A stretch of 64,000 bases of DNA from an uncultured Bacilli bacterium (GTDB lineage Bacteria; Bacillota_I; Bacilli_A; RF39; UBA660). The notes beneath the pieces are model-generated. The model was given only the letters and a program-made list of their open reading frames with translations, did not search any database and was not told the DNA's origin. Positions 48,544 through 57,011 of this stretch are shown here, piece by piece (positions within the stretch are counted from its first letter, which is position 1; every line of letters begins with the position of its first letter). The stretch covers positions 3,666-67,665 of the forward strand of contig CAKPDJ010000002.1 of NCBI GenBank assembly GCA_934148875.1, read 5' to 3'. The position numbers and the translations under genes were made by a program.

Positions 48544-48923
48544 TGAAATTAAACATAGAACAAGTATTAAATAAATTAGTAGAAGATAAAGTAATAGATT
48601 TAAATAATCCTAGCTGCAGTAATTGCAATGAGTGTTGCAGTATATTAACAATGATAACAGAAGAGGAATATAAATTTTATAAATCATATTTCAATAAACA
48701 TAAAGATATTTTGAAAGCTGCTAAAGAAAGAAGAAGAAAACTAGAAATAAAAACAAAATCTATAAGTTGGATGTGTCCTTTTTCAACTAATACTAAAAGA
48801 TGCAGTATATATAATATAAGACCTAAAACATGTAGAGAATTTCATTGTAAAAAAGAATTAAATAAATTTAATAAAGATGATATTCAATATACTAAACATC
48901 ATACTATTAAAGATTTATTATAA
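48543..48923 (+). CDS. YkgJ-family cysteine cluster protein
   Basis: A 126-residue protein. CSNCNECC near the N-terminus and WMCPFSTNTKRCSIYNIRPKTCREFHC match the YkgJ/UPF0153 Fe-S or zinc cluster family. The start taken is ATG 48543 (TAATG overlap); a 5-codon longer form is less likely. Confidence 0.8.
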   Translation: MKLNIEQVLNKLVEDKVIDLNNPSCSNCNECCSILTMITEEEYKFYKSYFNKHKDILKAAKERRRKLEIKTKSISWMCPFSTNTKRCSIYNIRPKTCREFHCKKELNKFNKDDIQYTKHHTIKDLL

Positions 48924-48935
48924 GGAGTTGAATTA

Positions 48936-49205
48936 ATGTTTAAATTTATAAAGAAACTATTTAAGAAAAAAGAACCAGAAGAGGATCCTAACATTATTAT
49001 AGAAGATGAAGAAAAAGCAAAGCAGGAAATAATATATACTATAGATAAACATAGAGAAGAAAAAATAAGATTAAATTATAGAACTATAATGTTAACTGGA
49101 AAGACTATAGAGCAGCTAATAGAACCATTAACTAATATAAAAATAGATTATACAAAAGTACACATAGATTATATTACAATAAAACATAAAGAAATAGAAA
49201 AATAA
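48936..49205 (+). CDS. Hypothetical protein
   Basis: An 89-residue protein (MFKFIKKLFKKKEPEEDPNI...): basic start, then acidic, then a beta/helix region. AAGGAGTTG before ATG 48936. Confidence 0.66.
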   Translation: MFKFIKKLFKKKEPEEDPNIIIEDEEKAKQEIIYTIDKHREEKIRLNYRTIMLTGKTIEQLIEPLTNIKIDYTKVHIDYITIKHKEIEK

Positions 49206-49238
49206 TATAGATATATTTATTTAATAAGGAGAAAGCCA

Positions 49239-49379
49239 ATGTCAAATCAAAGACTAGAACTATTATTAAATATCTATAAAGAAGATATTAAATTCCATAA
49301 AAGTATAGGAACTATATATACAGAAAAAGAACTAATAAATACATTAAAATTATGTATTGAATTAGTAAATAGAATTTAG
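49239..49379 (+). CDS. Small hypothetical protein
   Basis: A 46-residue helical protein (MSNQRLELLLNIYKEDIKFH...) with TAAGGAGAAAG before ATG 49239. Confidence 0.6.
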   Translation: MSNQRLELLLNIYKEDIKFHKSIGTIYTEKELINTLKLCIELVNRI

Positions 49380-49399
49380 AAAGGAAGTTAGAAATAAAA

Positions 49400-50059
49400 A
49401 TGCATTTTACAGTAGGAGTATTAGTAGATAAAAAAGGAAAAAAATTAGAAGAATTACTTGCACCGTATCAAGAGAATAATATGGGGAATTGTCCAAAAGA
49501 GTTTTTAGAATTTATGGAAGCTACAACAGAAATTAATGAATATGAAGATCATAAAGATGATTATGAAACATTAGATGAATTCATGGAAGATTATTATGGT
49601 ATTAGAAAAGATAGAGAGACAGGAAAGTATGGTTATTGGGAAAATCCAAACGCACAATGGGATTGGTATCAAGTTGGAGGAAGATGGAGCAATATGCTTT
49701 TATCAAAAAATGGATATAAAAGTGATTATCTGCAATTAAAAGATATTGATTGGAATGGTATGTATGAAATTAGTAAAAAACAAGCAATAGAAACATGGGA
49801 TAGTAATGAAAATGAAATATATAGAATGCTTAATGGCATAAAGAAAGATGATACAAAAGAATCTTATATAGAAAGAATGAGTAAATTTGAAACATATGCA
49901 GTTATAACACCTGATGGTAAATGGCATTCAAAAGATAAAATGGGATTGTTTTCAGTATCAACTAATGAGGACGATAACAGGAATAAAAGCTTTTATGATA
50001 TTTTTATAAAAGATGCAGATCAAGAATTAATATTAGTTATAGTAGATTGTCATATTTAA
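49400..50059 (+). CDS. Conserved phage hypothetical protein
   Basis: A 219-residue acidic protein containing WDWYQVGGRWSNML (about 95-108) and a YAVITPDGKWHSKD block. These recur in a phage protein family of unknown function found in several Firmicutes and other phages. Site AAAGGAAG before ATG 49400. A GTGATAA/TTATCAC hairpin follows the gene (50082-50099). Confidence 0.72.
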   Translation: MHFTVGVLVDKKGKKLEELLAPYQENNMGNCPKEFLEFMEATTEINEYEDHKDDYETLDEFMEDYYGIRKDRETGKYGYWENPNAQWDWYQVGGRWSNMLLSKNGYKSDYLQLKDIDWNGMYEISKKQAIETWDSNENEIYRMLNGIKKDDTKESYIERMSKFETYAVITPDGKWHSKDKMGLFSVSTNEDDNRNKSFYDIFIKDADQELILVIVDCHI

Positions 50060-50135
50060 GAAGAGGGAACAGTGATAAAAAAACATTATCACTCGCAACT
50101 AGAATCCTCGTAAAAGAGTATAAAGGAGAAAAATA

Positions 50136-50360
50136 ATGCAAATAGATGAAAAATACGTTAAAATACTTAAGAATGTTTTAAGAAATGATATAGCAATAGA
50201 GAAAGAACAATTAAAAAGACTAGAAGCTATAAAAAACAAATTAAATGATAAAGACTTTATGGAAAAATTATTAAGCACTAATCATTTTAAACAAAGACTA
50301 GAAGAATTAAAATTAAAAGAAGAAATATTAAAGGTATTAGAGGGTAATAAAGAAGTCTAA
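50136..50360 (+). CDS. Small coiled-coil protein
   Basis: A 74-residue highly charged helical protein (MQIDEKYVKILKNVLRNDIA...). AAAGGAG precedes ATG 50136. Confidence 0.66.
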   Translation: MQIDEKYVKILKNVLRNDIAIEKEQLKRLEAIKNKLNDKDFMEKLLSTNHFKQRLEELKLKEEILKVLEGNKEV

Positions 50361-50379
50361 AAAGACTTCTTATTTTTTT
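50350..50379 (+). terminator. Terminator
   Basis: AAGAAGTCT/AGACTTCTT stem overlapping the stop codon, followed by A and seven T. Confidence 0.88.
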
Positions 50380-50388
50380 ATAAAAAAT

Positions 50389-50423
50389 GGTACTAAAAGT
50401 TAAATTAGTGCATACAATGTATT
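50389..50423 (+). promoter_or_regulatory. GGTACT-box promoter
   Basis: GGTACT 50389-50394, 23 nt, TGTATT 50418-50423, with TACAAT an alternative -10 at 50413. It precedes the small gene at 50446. Confidence 0.55.
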
Positions 50424-50445
50424 AAAAAGATAAAAGGAGATTAAT

Positions 50446-50589
50446 ATGGATACTAAATTATTTTTAACTTACCTAGAATTATTAAAAAAATATAATATGG
50501 AAGATACTTCAGAAGAGGAGAAAAATGAATTAGTAGAAGATATGAATTTAATAAGACTTGGATATCTACCATGTAAATATCTTCAATAA
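50446..50589 (+). CDS. Small hypothetical protein
   Basis: A 47-residue acidic helical protein (MDTKLFLTYLELLKKYNMED...), with AAAAGGAGA before ATG 50446. Confidence 0.6.
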   Translation: MDTKLFLTYLELLKKYNMEDTSEEEKNELVEDMNLIRLGYLPCKYLQ

Positions 50590-50607
50590 AAGAAAGGATG
50601 TTAATGA

Positions 50608-50679
50608 ATGAAAGAATTCTTTATTATACTTATTGATATTTTAATAATGTGGATCATAACAATAAAAGAGAGCCGATAG
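50608..50679 (+). CDS. Micro membrane peptide
   Basis: A 23-residue frame: MKEFFIILIDILIMWIITIK then ESR, a single membrane span. AAAGGATG is upstream, and its stop lies in a terminator loop. It resembles small toxic or regulatory membrane peptides; low certainty. Confidence 0.42.
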   Translation: MKEFFIILIDILIMWIITIKESR

Positions 50680-50689
50680 GCTCTTTTTT
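50669..50689 (+). terminator. Terminator
   Basis: AGAGCC-GATA-GGCTCT followed by a T run. Confidence 0.9.
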
Positions 50690-50768
50690 CATGTATAAAT
50701 AATCCAGTTTAGGTTAAAATAGATATATAAGGAATAGAACACACTAAATTACCAACAAGGAGCATAAT

Positions 50769-51044
50769 ATGGATAAAATAAGTACATATCAAAGTATATT
50801 TAACTGTACAAGAGAAGAAGCAATAGAAAAAGCCAGTAAAGTTCAAAAGAATTATAAATGTATAAAAGCTCTATCTAAAAGAAAAAAAGAATATCTATTA
50901 AGCATATTAGAAGAATATAACATACCTGAAGTAGAGGATATAGATATAGTATTAACAGCAATAAGTATTATCTCAGTAAGAGAAAATAAAGAATTAACAG
51001 AATTAGAGAATATAATAAATAAGGAGATTAAGAATTTAAATTGA
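50769..51044 (+). CDS. Hypothetical protein
   Basis: A 91-residue helical protein starting MDKISTYQSIFNCTREEAIE. AAGGAGC precedes ATG 50769, and it overlaps the next gene by 4 nt. Confidence 0.66.
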   Translation: MDKISTYQSIFNCTREEAIEKASKVQKNYKCIKALSKRKKEYLLSILEEYNIPEVEDIDIVLTAISIISVRENKELTELENIINKEIKNLN

Positions 51045-51307
51045 AACTAAATAAAGAAATAATAAGAAGAGAAATAGAAAAACATTTTACAGAAAAAGAA
51101 ATAAATTTATTAGAAGAATTAACTAATACCAATATTTTAAATCTAATAGATTATAATAATTTAAATTATTGTATATTACAATTTGATTTATTAAAAATTC
51201 AAGAACATATCGGGATTGAAGAAATAAGAGAGTATATATTAGAAAATTTTTCTGAAGAACATTTGGAAGCTTTGAAGAAGGCAGTAAGATTAATAATAGA
51301 GCTATAA
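51041..51307 (+). CDS. Hypothetical protein
   Basis: An 88-residue helical, acidic protein read from TTG 51041; the rare start is supported by the 4-nt overlap and AAGGAG upstream (51021-51026). The 51308-51485 gap behind it has an AGAGCC/GGCTCT hairpin but nothing else convincing. Confidence 0.58.
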   Translation: MKLNKEIIRREIEKHFTEKEINLLEELTNTNILNLIDYNNLNYCILQFDLLKIQEHIGIEEIREYILENFSEEHLEALKKAVRLIIEL

Positions 51308-51485
51308 AAAAAGAGCCTAAAAAGGCTCTTAGAAATAATATAGTAAAGAAATCAAATTCCATTAATATTATACACAAAAAAGATAATAACATGCAAGAAA
51401 ATCCAAGACAAAAGAAGCAATTGTAGCTTATAATAAAGAAAATAAAAATTATATACCAGTGAAGTAAGGTAGAAAGGGAAATCAA

Positions 51486-51875
51486 ATGAGTTTTACAGAG
51501 AAAGAAAAAGAAATATTTAATAAAGGTTTAAAGATATATAGAGAAGAAAGAGAAAAATCCATGAATGAATTTTATGAAAGAATAGAAAAAGAATTAGAAG
51601 TTTCTACGGAAGAATATAAAAATATTCAAGGAAGAGTAAAAAAGTTAGTAAAGCAGTTGGAAGAATATCAACCACTAAAATATGTAGGAGCAATAATAGC
51701 TCTAATGATACCAGTTTTTTCAACATATAAAATTAAATATGGATATCTAATAAATCTAATATTTTTAATAATACAAGTTTATTTTTTAAATAAACAAATA
51801 AACCAAAGTAAAGAGTTTAAAGCAATTAATAAAGAATTAGATGATTTATATAAAAACCTTGAGGAGATGCAATAG
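51486..51875 (+). CDS. Coiled-coil membrane protein
   Basis: A 129-residue protein: a long charged coiled coil (1-60), two closely spaced membrane segments (YVGAIIALMIPVFSTYKI and YLINLIFLIIQVYFL), then another coiled coil. It lies just upstream of the radical SAM gene; a link is only positional. Confidence 0.66.
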   Translation: MSFTEKEKEIFNKGLKIYREEREKSMNEFYERIEKELEVSTEEYKNIQGRVKKLVKQLEEYQPLKYVGAIIALMIPVFSTYKIKYGYLINLIFLIIQVYFLNKQINQSKEFKAINKELDDLYKNLEEMQ

Positions 51876-51904
51876 CAGAACAAAAGAAAGAAGATGATTT
51901 AATA

Positions 51905-52852
51905 ATGAAACATGTATCAATTGAAATAATAAGAAAATGTCCTAATAACTGTTTACACTGTTCATCATTATCAGGAATAAACTGTAAAGAAAAAATCGAA
52001 ACAGAATTAGTAAAAAGAGTTATAGATGGATTAAAAAAGATTAAAGTTGAATATATTAGCTTATCTGGTGGAGAACCTTTTTTGCATGAGGGATTAATTG
52101 AAATAGTACAATATGCTACAAATAAAGGATTGAAAACTAATATATATACAAGTGGAGTATTATTAAATAACAAATCTATACCACTAGAAATGTTAAAACA
52201 AATAAAAGATGCAGGCGTAAATAAATTAATATTTAATTTTCAATCATTAAAAGAAAAAGTATATGATCAAATAATGAATACAAGAGGAAATTTAAAAAGT
52301 GTTAAAAAATCTATAGAAAATTCTAAAACATCAGGAATATATACAGAATTACATTTTGTACCTATGAAATTAAATTATAATGAAATACTTGATATAGTTG
52401 AATATGTTAAAGAAAACAATATAGATAAAGTAAGTTTTTTAGGATTAATACCACATGGAAGAGCAGATTTAAATAAAGATATAATTTTTTTAGATAAAGA
52501 TATAAATAATAAAGTAAAAGCATTATTAGATAATATAAAGAATAAAAAAATAAGAATAGGAACTCCATTAAGTATAAAATCTGAACAATGTAAATGTGAA
52601 GCAGGTAAAGATAAGTTATATATTAAGTATGATGGTAAAGTTTATGGATGTGAAGCATTTAAATACATTCGTTTATATGATATTGAAGAGGTATTTCCAG
52701 ATAGTATTTATGAAAAAAATATAGAAGATATTTATTATAATTCTAAATACTTACAAGTAGCTCAGGAGAAAATAGATGCAATTTTAAAAAACTATACAGA
52801 TGAAAATTGTCCTATTCAAGAAGAAATAAGAGAAAAAAATTATAAAATTTAA
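51905..52852 (+). CDS. Radical SAM protein with SPASM-like C-terminus
   Basis: A 315-residue enzyme. C12-x3-C16-x2-C19 (CPNNCLHCSS) binds the SAM-cleaving cluster, LSGGEPFLH follows, and the C-terminal CKCEAGKDKLYIKYDGKVYGCEAF adds Cys ligands for an auxiliary cluster, as in peptide- and RiPP-modifying enzymes. The substrate is unknown; no obvious precursor peptide is adjacent, though several tiny frames lie nearby. Confidence 0.85.
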   Translation: MKHVSIEIIRKCPNNCLHCSSLSGINCKEKIETELVKRVIDGLKKIKVEYISLSGGEPFLHEGLIEIVQYATNKGLKTNIYTSGVLLNNKSIPLEMLKQIKDAGVNKLIFNFQSLKEKVYDQIMNTRGNLKSVKKSIENSKTSGIYTELHFVPMKLNYNEILDIVEYVKENNIDKVSFLGLIPHGRADLNKDIIFLDKDINNKVKALLDNIKNKKIRIGTPLSIKSEQCKCEAGKDKLYIKYDGKVYGCEAFKYIRLYDIEEVFPDSIYEKNIEDIYYNSKYLQVAQEKIDAILKNYTDENCPIQEEIREKNYKI

Positions 52853-52870
52853 TATAAAGGAAGTAAACAC

Positions 52871-53356
52871 ATGAGATATATAGTACTAGGAAAAACAGAA
52901 TTAAAAGAAGAACTATTTAATACAGACTTAACTGATAACGGAATAAATAAACCAAAAGGAGGACTATGGAGTAGTCCTTATAATAAAGATACTATAAGTG
53001 GGTGGTATCAATTTTGTAAAGATGAAAATTTTATTAAAGGAGATAATTCTGTCGGAGTAATATTTAGCCTAAAAGAAGAAGCAAGAATATATACAATAGA
53101 TACAAAAGAAGATCTAGATAATCTAGCAAATAAATATCCTATAGTAGTAAAAGAAAATTTAAGATATAACTTTATGAGCACTATAGATTATACAAAAGTA
53201 TCTAAAGATTATGACGCTATATATCTAACAGATAAAGGACAATGGGCTACTAGATTTTCAAGACCTAATACTTTATATGGCTGGGACTGTGAAACACTAT
53301 TAGTATTAAATTTTAATGCTATAGATTTAGATTCTATGGAGAAATATAATGGATAA
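52871..53356 (+). CDS. Hypothetical protein with GGLW and GWDCET blocks
   Basis: A 161-residue protein: KPKGGLWSSPYN, SGWYQFCKDE, GVIFSLKEEARIYTIDT, YDAIYLTDKGQWATR and LYGWDCETLLVLN. The set recalls a scattered bacterial and phage family that could have an ADP-ribosyltransferase-like fold, but that is only an impression. It follows the radical SAM gene by 18 nt. Confidence 0.66.
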   Translation: MRYIVLGKTELKEELFNTDLTDNGINKPKGGLWSSPYNKDTISGWYQFCKDENFIKGDNSVGVIFSLKEEARIYTIDTKEDLDNLANKYPIVVKENLRYNFMSTIDYTKVSKDYDAIYLTDKGQWATRFSRPNTLYGWDCETLLVLNFNAIDLDSMEKYNG

Positions 53357-53395
53357 TTTGTTTATATTGAGAATTAATAAAAAGGAGATTTAAAG

Positions 53396-53827
53396 ATGGG
53401 TTTAACAATAAGTAGTGTAAATAAAAGTATTGATTTAGGATATTTTGGGTTTAGAAGATTAAGAATTACTGTTGCAGAATTAGTAAATGAAGAAATTGCA
53501 GAGCATTACAAAAGGTTAGAAGATTCTACATTCATACTTGAAGAAAATAAAAGGCAAAAATTTTTTGAAAAATATGATGCAAAAACAAAACAGTTGGACG
53601 AAAAATATGATTATAAATATAATGCAATACTGTATTTTTTATATTCCAGTGATTGTGAAGCAACTATAGATGTTGATGTATGCAAAGAACTTTATGAAAT
53701 AATAAAAGATTATCAAGACGATATACAATATGGATATACAGGAAGAAAAGATTGTGCTACATTTAATGATTTTAAAGAAATTATAAAGGATTGCATTGAA
53801 AATAATGAACCATTAGAGTGGTTTTAA
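53396..53827 (+). CDS. Conserved phage hypothetical protein
   Basis: A 143-residue protein (MGLTISSVNKSIDLGYFGFR...), helical and acidic, of a type often found among small phage accessory genes. AAAGGAGA precedes ATG 53396. Confidence 0.68.
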   Translation: MGLTISSVNKSIDLGYFGFRRLRITVAELVNEEIAEHYKRLEDSTFILEENKRQKFFEKYDAKTKQLDEKYDYKYNAILYFLYSSDCEATIDVDVCKELYEIIKDYQDDIQYGYTGRKDCATFNDFKEIIKDCIENNEPLEWF

Positions 53828-53846
53828 TTCGCAGGAGTGAAAAGTT

Positions 53847-54080
53847 ATGAGGAAATATAAATGTATAAATGAAATGATGATAGAAGTTGTTGATGGAGAT
53901 GGAGCAATTATTGACAACGAATATAATTTTATAGAAAAGGGAAGTGTGTGGGAATTAGATGATTCTGACTTTAGAGTGTGTGATGGAGAAGTTAGGTTAT
54001 TAAATTTTGAAGATGATAGATATAGTTGGATTGAAATGCCTTATGAAGATTTAGAAAAACATTTTGAAGAGTTATTATAA
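53847..54080 (+). CDS. Small acidic phage protein
   Basis: A 77-residue beta-rich protein. KCINEMMIEVVDGDGAI, FIEKGSVWELDD and WIEMPYEDLEKHFEEL form a pattern seen in small phage proteins of unknown role. CAGGAGTG precedes ATG 53847. Confidence 0.68.
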   Translation: MRKYKCINEMMIEVVDGDGAIIDNEYNFIEKGSVWELDDSDFRVCDGEVRLLNFEDDRYSWIEMPYEDLEKHFEELL

Positions 54081-54122
54081 CGAACAATTTGTTTATATTG
54101 CGAAGTAAATGGAGGGTTAAAA

Positions 54123-54299
54123 ATGAAAACTATAAAATTAACAGCAAGTGAGATAAGAACATTAGAACGTTTTTTATATGCTAATCCTTGTTTAAATGGT
54201 TGTGCTTATCCTAAAATGCAAAATTCTAAAAAGAGTTGCGATGAATGTAAATTAACAAAAGACAAGTATTCTATGATAGAAAAATTAGATTCAATTTAA
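54123..54299 (+). CDS. Small cysteine-containing protein
   Basis: A 58-residue protein with NPCLNGCAYPKMQNS and SCDECKLTK, likely one metal site. ATGGAGGG precedes ATG 54123. Confidence 0.64.
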   Translation: MKTIKLTASEIRTLERFLYANPCLNGCAYPKMQNSKKSCDECKLTKDKYSMIEKLDSI

Positions 54300-54340
54300 T
54301 GAACAATTCATTAAAATTATGAATTATTAATAAAGTATGC

Positions 54341-54407
54341 TATAATTAGCTTGTAACTGTTTTTTCAAAATCTCCAGAAGTCACTATACTATAGTGGCTT
54401 CTTTTAT
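54341..54407 (+). ncRNA. Candidate tiny RNA unit 1
   Basis: An extended -10 (TGCTATAAT, 54338-54346) is followed by about 55 nt ending in the 12-bp hairpin AGAAGTCACTAT/ATAGTGGCTTCT (54376-54402). No frame. First of several promoter-hairpin units in a 500-bp gene-free stretch. Confidence 0.45.
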
Positions 54408-54409
54408 GT

Positions 54410-54482
54410 TATAATTAAATGGTAGTAACTTCTTATAAAGTCTCGTGTATTTACAAAAGGCTGTATTTTTACAGCTTTTTGT
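54410..54482 (+). ncRNA. Candidate tiny RNA unit 2
   Basis: An extended -10 (TGTTATAAT, 54407-54415), then a transcript-sized segment closing with the 12-bp hairpin ACAAAAGGCTGT/ACAGCTTTTTGT (54453-54482), its 3' arm rich in T. Confidence 0.45.
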
Positions 54483-54588
54483 GTATAAAACAAAAATAAT
54501 GGTAATAATATAGTAACACTAATTAACCTTTAACCCCTTATGCTAATAAAAATTTACTAATCATATGTATATTTTATACTAAATAGTA

Positions 54589-54668
54589 TATAATATAAAT
54601 GTGAATTTTTTATTGTCGTTTCTATCTTGCAGGGGGAAGTTATTTACACGTAACTTCCTTTATTATTA
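54589..54668 (+). ncRNA. Candidate tiny RNA unit 3
   Basis: TATAAT (54589-54594), then about 60 nt ending in GGAAGTTA/TAACTTCC (54635-54658) and a T-rich tail. It contains the unusual purine run AGGGGGAAG. Confidence 0.42.
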
Positions 54669-54718
54669 ATTAAAAACAGAACCCTTTATACAAAATCATA
54701 CAAAATCATACTCGTACA

Positions 54719-54745
54719 AAAAAGCACTTAAATGTGCTTTTTTAT
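54719..54745 (+). terminator. Terminator before the 54805 gene
   Basis: AAAGCAC-TTAAAT-GTGCTTT followed by more T. Just upstream ACAAAATCAT is repeated in tandem (54690-54709). Confidence 0.8.
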
Positions 54746-54804
54746 GTATAAAATTAATTTATAAGGATAAAATAAGAATATAATTTAATATAAGAGGTGT
54801 AAAT

Positions 54805-55419
54805 ATGGCCAAATATTCAATACATAGAGCTTTAGCAGAATTAAAGCTATTAGATAAGAGAATAACTAAAACAATTGATAACTTGAAAGTAATTACTTAT
54901 AAAAAAGGGAATAAGCTGGAATATAATATAACTGAAGAGGAATTTAAAGCAGTTGTCAAAGCAGATATGCAAAGTGTTAAAGATTTAATTACTAGAAGAA
55001 AAGAAATAAAAGAAAAGATAGTAAAATCTAATGCAGAAACTTTGGTAACTATAGCTGGAAAAGAAATGACTGTAGCATCAGCAATAGAAAGAAAAGAATC
55101 AATTAAGTATGAAAAGAAATTAGCAGAAGAATTAAAAAATCAATTAAATAATTTAAAAGCAATTATTAATAATAGAAATGAACAAGTAGAATATTCATTA
55201 GAAAGACAATTAGGGAATCTTACATCTAACCCTGATGCAGATAAAGAATTAGTATTAACTTTTTCAGAACAATATAGGAATAAAGAGCAATTTGCTTTAG
55301 TTGATCCATTAAATATAGAAAAAGTAATAGAAAAATTAGAAAATGAAATAGATAGTTTTGAAAGTGAAGTAGATTATGTACTAAGTACTTCAAATGCTAT
55401 TACAGAAATAGAAGTATAA
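54805..55419 (+). CDS. Coiled-coil hypothetical protein
   Basis: A 204-residue, mostly helical protein (MAKYSIHRALAELKLLDKRI...), resembling a conserved phage/bacterial coiled-coil family by shape only. AAGAGGTG precedes ATG 54805. It stands between two gene-free RNA-like regions, as its own unit. Confidence 0.68.
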   Translation: MAKYSIHRALAELKLLDKRITKTIDNLKVITYKKGNKLEYNITEEEFKAVVKADMQSVKDLITRRKEIKEKIVKSNAETLVTIAGKEMTVASAIERKESIKYEKKLAEELKNQLNNLKAIINNRNEQVEYSLERQLGNLTSNPDADKELVLTFSEQYRNKEQFALVDPLNIEKVIEKLENEIDSFESEVDYVLSTSNAITEIEV

Positions 55420-55439
55420 TTAATTTTGCAAGTTATATG

Positions 55440-55832
55440 AAGAGTATAAATTCTATAATCCTTTTTATCTATAAGGTAAAAATAGATATGTATTTAAAAG
55501 CTAAGCAATAGCTATACCACATTTGGGATTGGTATATAGAATAACTCAAGTTTTAATAAAAGTTTAAATCATAAAGTTAAAAGTATAAAATTTAAATTTT
55601 AAAGTTCTTTAATATTAAAGATTAAACTTCAATCATTAAAGCTCGATAAAATCTTTGATAAAAAGTGAAGGCGTATTATAGAAGCCAATACCACTTCAAA
55701 GCTATATAGCTTGCTATTTCAAATAATTCAAAAAACGTTTATTCGATAAAAAATAGTTTTAATATATTGTGATTAATTTTAAAAATAAAATCCTCTTAAA
55801 TTAATAAAAGCACTTGAAAAGGTGCTTTTATT
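55440..55832 (+). ncRNA. Candidate structured noncoding RNA
   Basis: The 55420-55880 stretch has no gene but several helices: TATACCA/TGGTATA (55513/55530), the nested pair AAGTG-GGC with GCC-CACTT (55663-55696) and the self-complementary AAGCTATATAGCTT (55699-55712). It ends in the terminator AAAAGCAC/GTGCTTTT (55806-55829). The class was not recognised, and the start is uncertain. Confidence 0.48.
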
Positions 55833-55861
55833 ATATTACTATATATATATGAATCAAGGTA

Positions 55862-55924
55862 TTGTTTCTTCTTTGAATTCAATTTATAATACGCTAAGAG
55901 TCTCGAAAGAGGCTCTTTTTTTTT
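55862..55924 (+). promoter_or_regulatory. Promoter followed at once by a terminator (attenuator)
   Basis: TTGTTT (55862-55867), 17 nt, TATAAT (55885-55890). Only 5 nt later the hairpin AAGAGTCTC-GAAA-GAGGCTCTT with eight T (55896-55924) begins. Transcripts into the Myb/SANT-like genes at 55974 must pass it. Confidence 0.6.
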
Positions 55925-55973
55925 ATAAATATTCCAAATTTGGGTATAATAACAATAGAAGGAGAGGTTTAAA

Positions 55974-57011
55974 TTGGAATTATGGTCAGAGAAGGAAATT
56001 GAAATATTAAAAGAAAATTATAAAAATCATACAATAAATGAATTATCAGAAATGCTACCAAGACGGACTAAAAGAGCAATTGTTTATAAAGTTAAAAATT
56101 TAAAAATAAATAAGCAAAAAATATGGACTAAAGAAGATGTAGAATATTTAAGAGAAAACTATTCTAAATGTGAAACAAAAGAAATAGCAAAATATTTTAA
56201 TGTATCAGAAACACGAATAAGAGCAGCAGCTAATAGATATAAAATACCTAAAGAAAGATTATGGTCACAAGAAGAAGTAGATTTTCTACATGAAAGATGG
56301 GGTGAAACCCCTATAAGTGCTATAGCTAAAAAATTAGGTAGAAGCATACAAGCTGTACGTTCTAAAGCTATTAAAGAAAAAATAGGTGGATATATAGAAA
56401 ATGGAAGTTATATTACTTTAAAGGAATTGTGCAGAACTATAAATGATGGAGATACCGCTGCAACATATAGAAAAATGTTAAAACTTAAAATACCATGTAT
56501 TAATAAAAAAATACATTGCCAAAGAATTAAGGTAATAGATATAAATAAATTTTGGAAATGGGCCAAGGAAAATAAAGGAGATTTAAACTTCGCTAATTTT
56601 GAAGAAAATGTCCTAGGGAAAGAACCTAAGTGGGTAAAAGAAAAGAGAAAAGAAGATATTCAATATAAGCAAAGAAGAGGAGCATGGAGTAAAGAAGAAA
56701 TAAATATGATGATAGATTTAAATAAAAATTTTGATATAACAGAAATATCAAAAAGATTAAATAGATCTGAGGGAAGTATAAGAAAACAATTAGGTCAATT
56801 AAACATAAAACCTAATATAGGGAAACCTAAAAAGAAATACTGGACTGAAGAGGAAATAAATCTATTAAAACAAATGATAAGAGAAGGTAAACAATATAAT
56901 CAAATAATGTTGACATTAGGTAGAAATGAAACAACAGTAAGAGGGAAAGTACAGCATTTATTTAATACAAATAGTTTAAGAAAGGTGAGAGAACAACTTG
57001 AGATGGAGTAA
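55974..57011 (+). CDS. Multi-repeat Myb/SANT-like DNA-binding protein
   Basis: A 345-residue protein with five tryptophan-led helical repeats of the type LWSEKEIEILKENY...IWTKEDVEYLRENY...LWSQEEVDFLHERW, then AWSKEEINMMIDLN and YWTEEEINLLKQMI. These resemble Myb/SANT or GcrA-like helix-turn-helix repeats. It starts at TTG 55974, 7 nt behind AAGGAGAGG. It is probably a sequence-specific DNA binder; a paralogue follows directly. Confidence 0.75.
   Translation: MELWSEKEIEILKENYKNHTINELSEMLPRRTKRAIVYKVKNLKINKQKIWTKEDVEYLRENYSKCETKEIAKYFNVSETRIRAAANRYKIPKERLWSQEEVDFLHERWGETPISAIAKKLGRSIQAVRSKAIKEKIGGYIENGSYITLKELCRTINDGDTAATYRKMLKLKIPCINKKIHCQRIKVIDINKFWKWAKENKGDLNFANFEENVLGKEPKWVKEKRKEDIQYKQRRGAWSKEEINMMIDLNKNFDITEISKRLNRSEGSIRKQLGQLNIKPNIGKPKKKYWTEEEINLLKQMIREGKQYNQIMLTLGRNETTVRGKVQHLFNTNSLRKVREQLEME

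Noticed and set aside
55822..56010. 62-residue frame across the attenuator
   Set aside because: It runs through a terminator and promoter and has no ribosome site.
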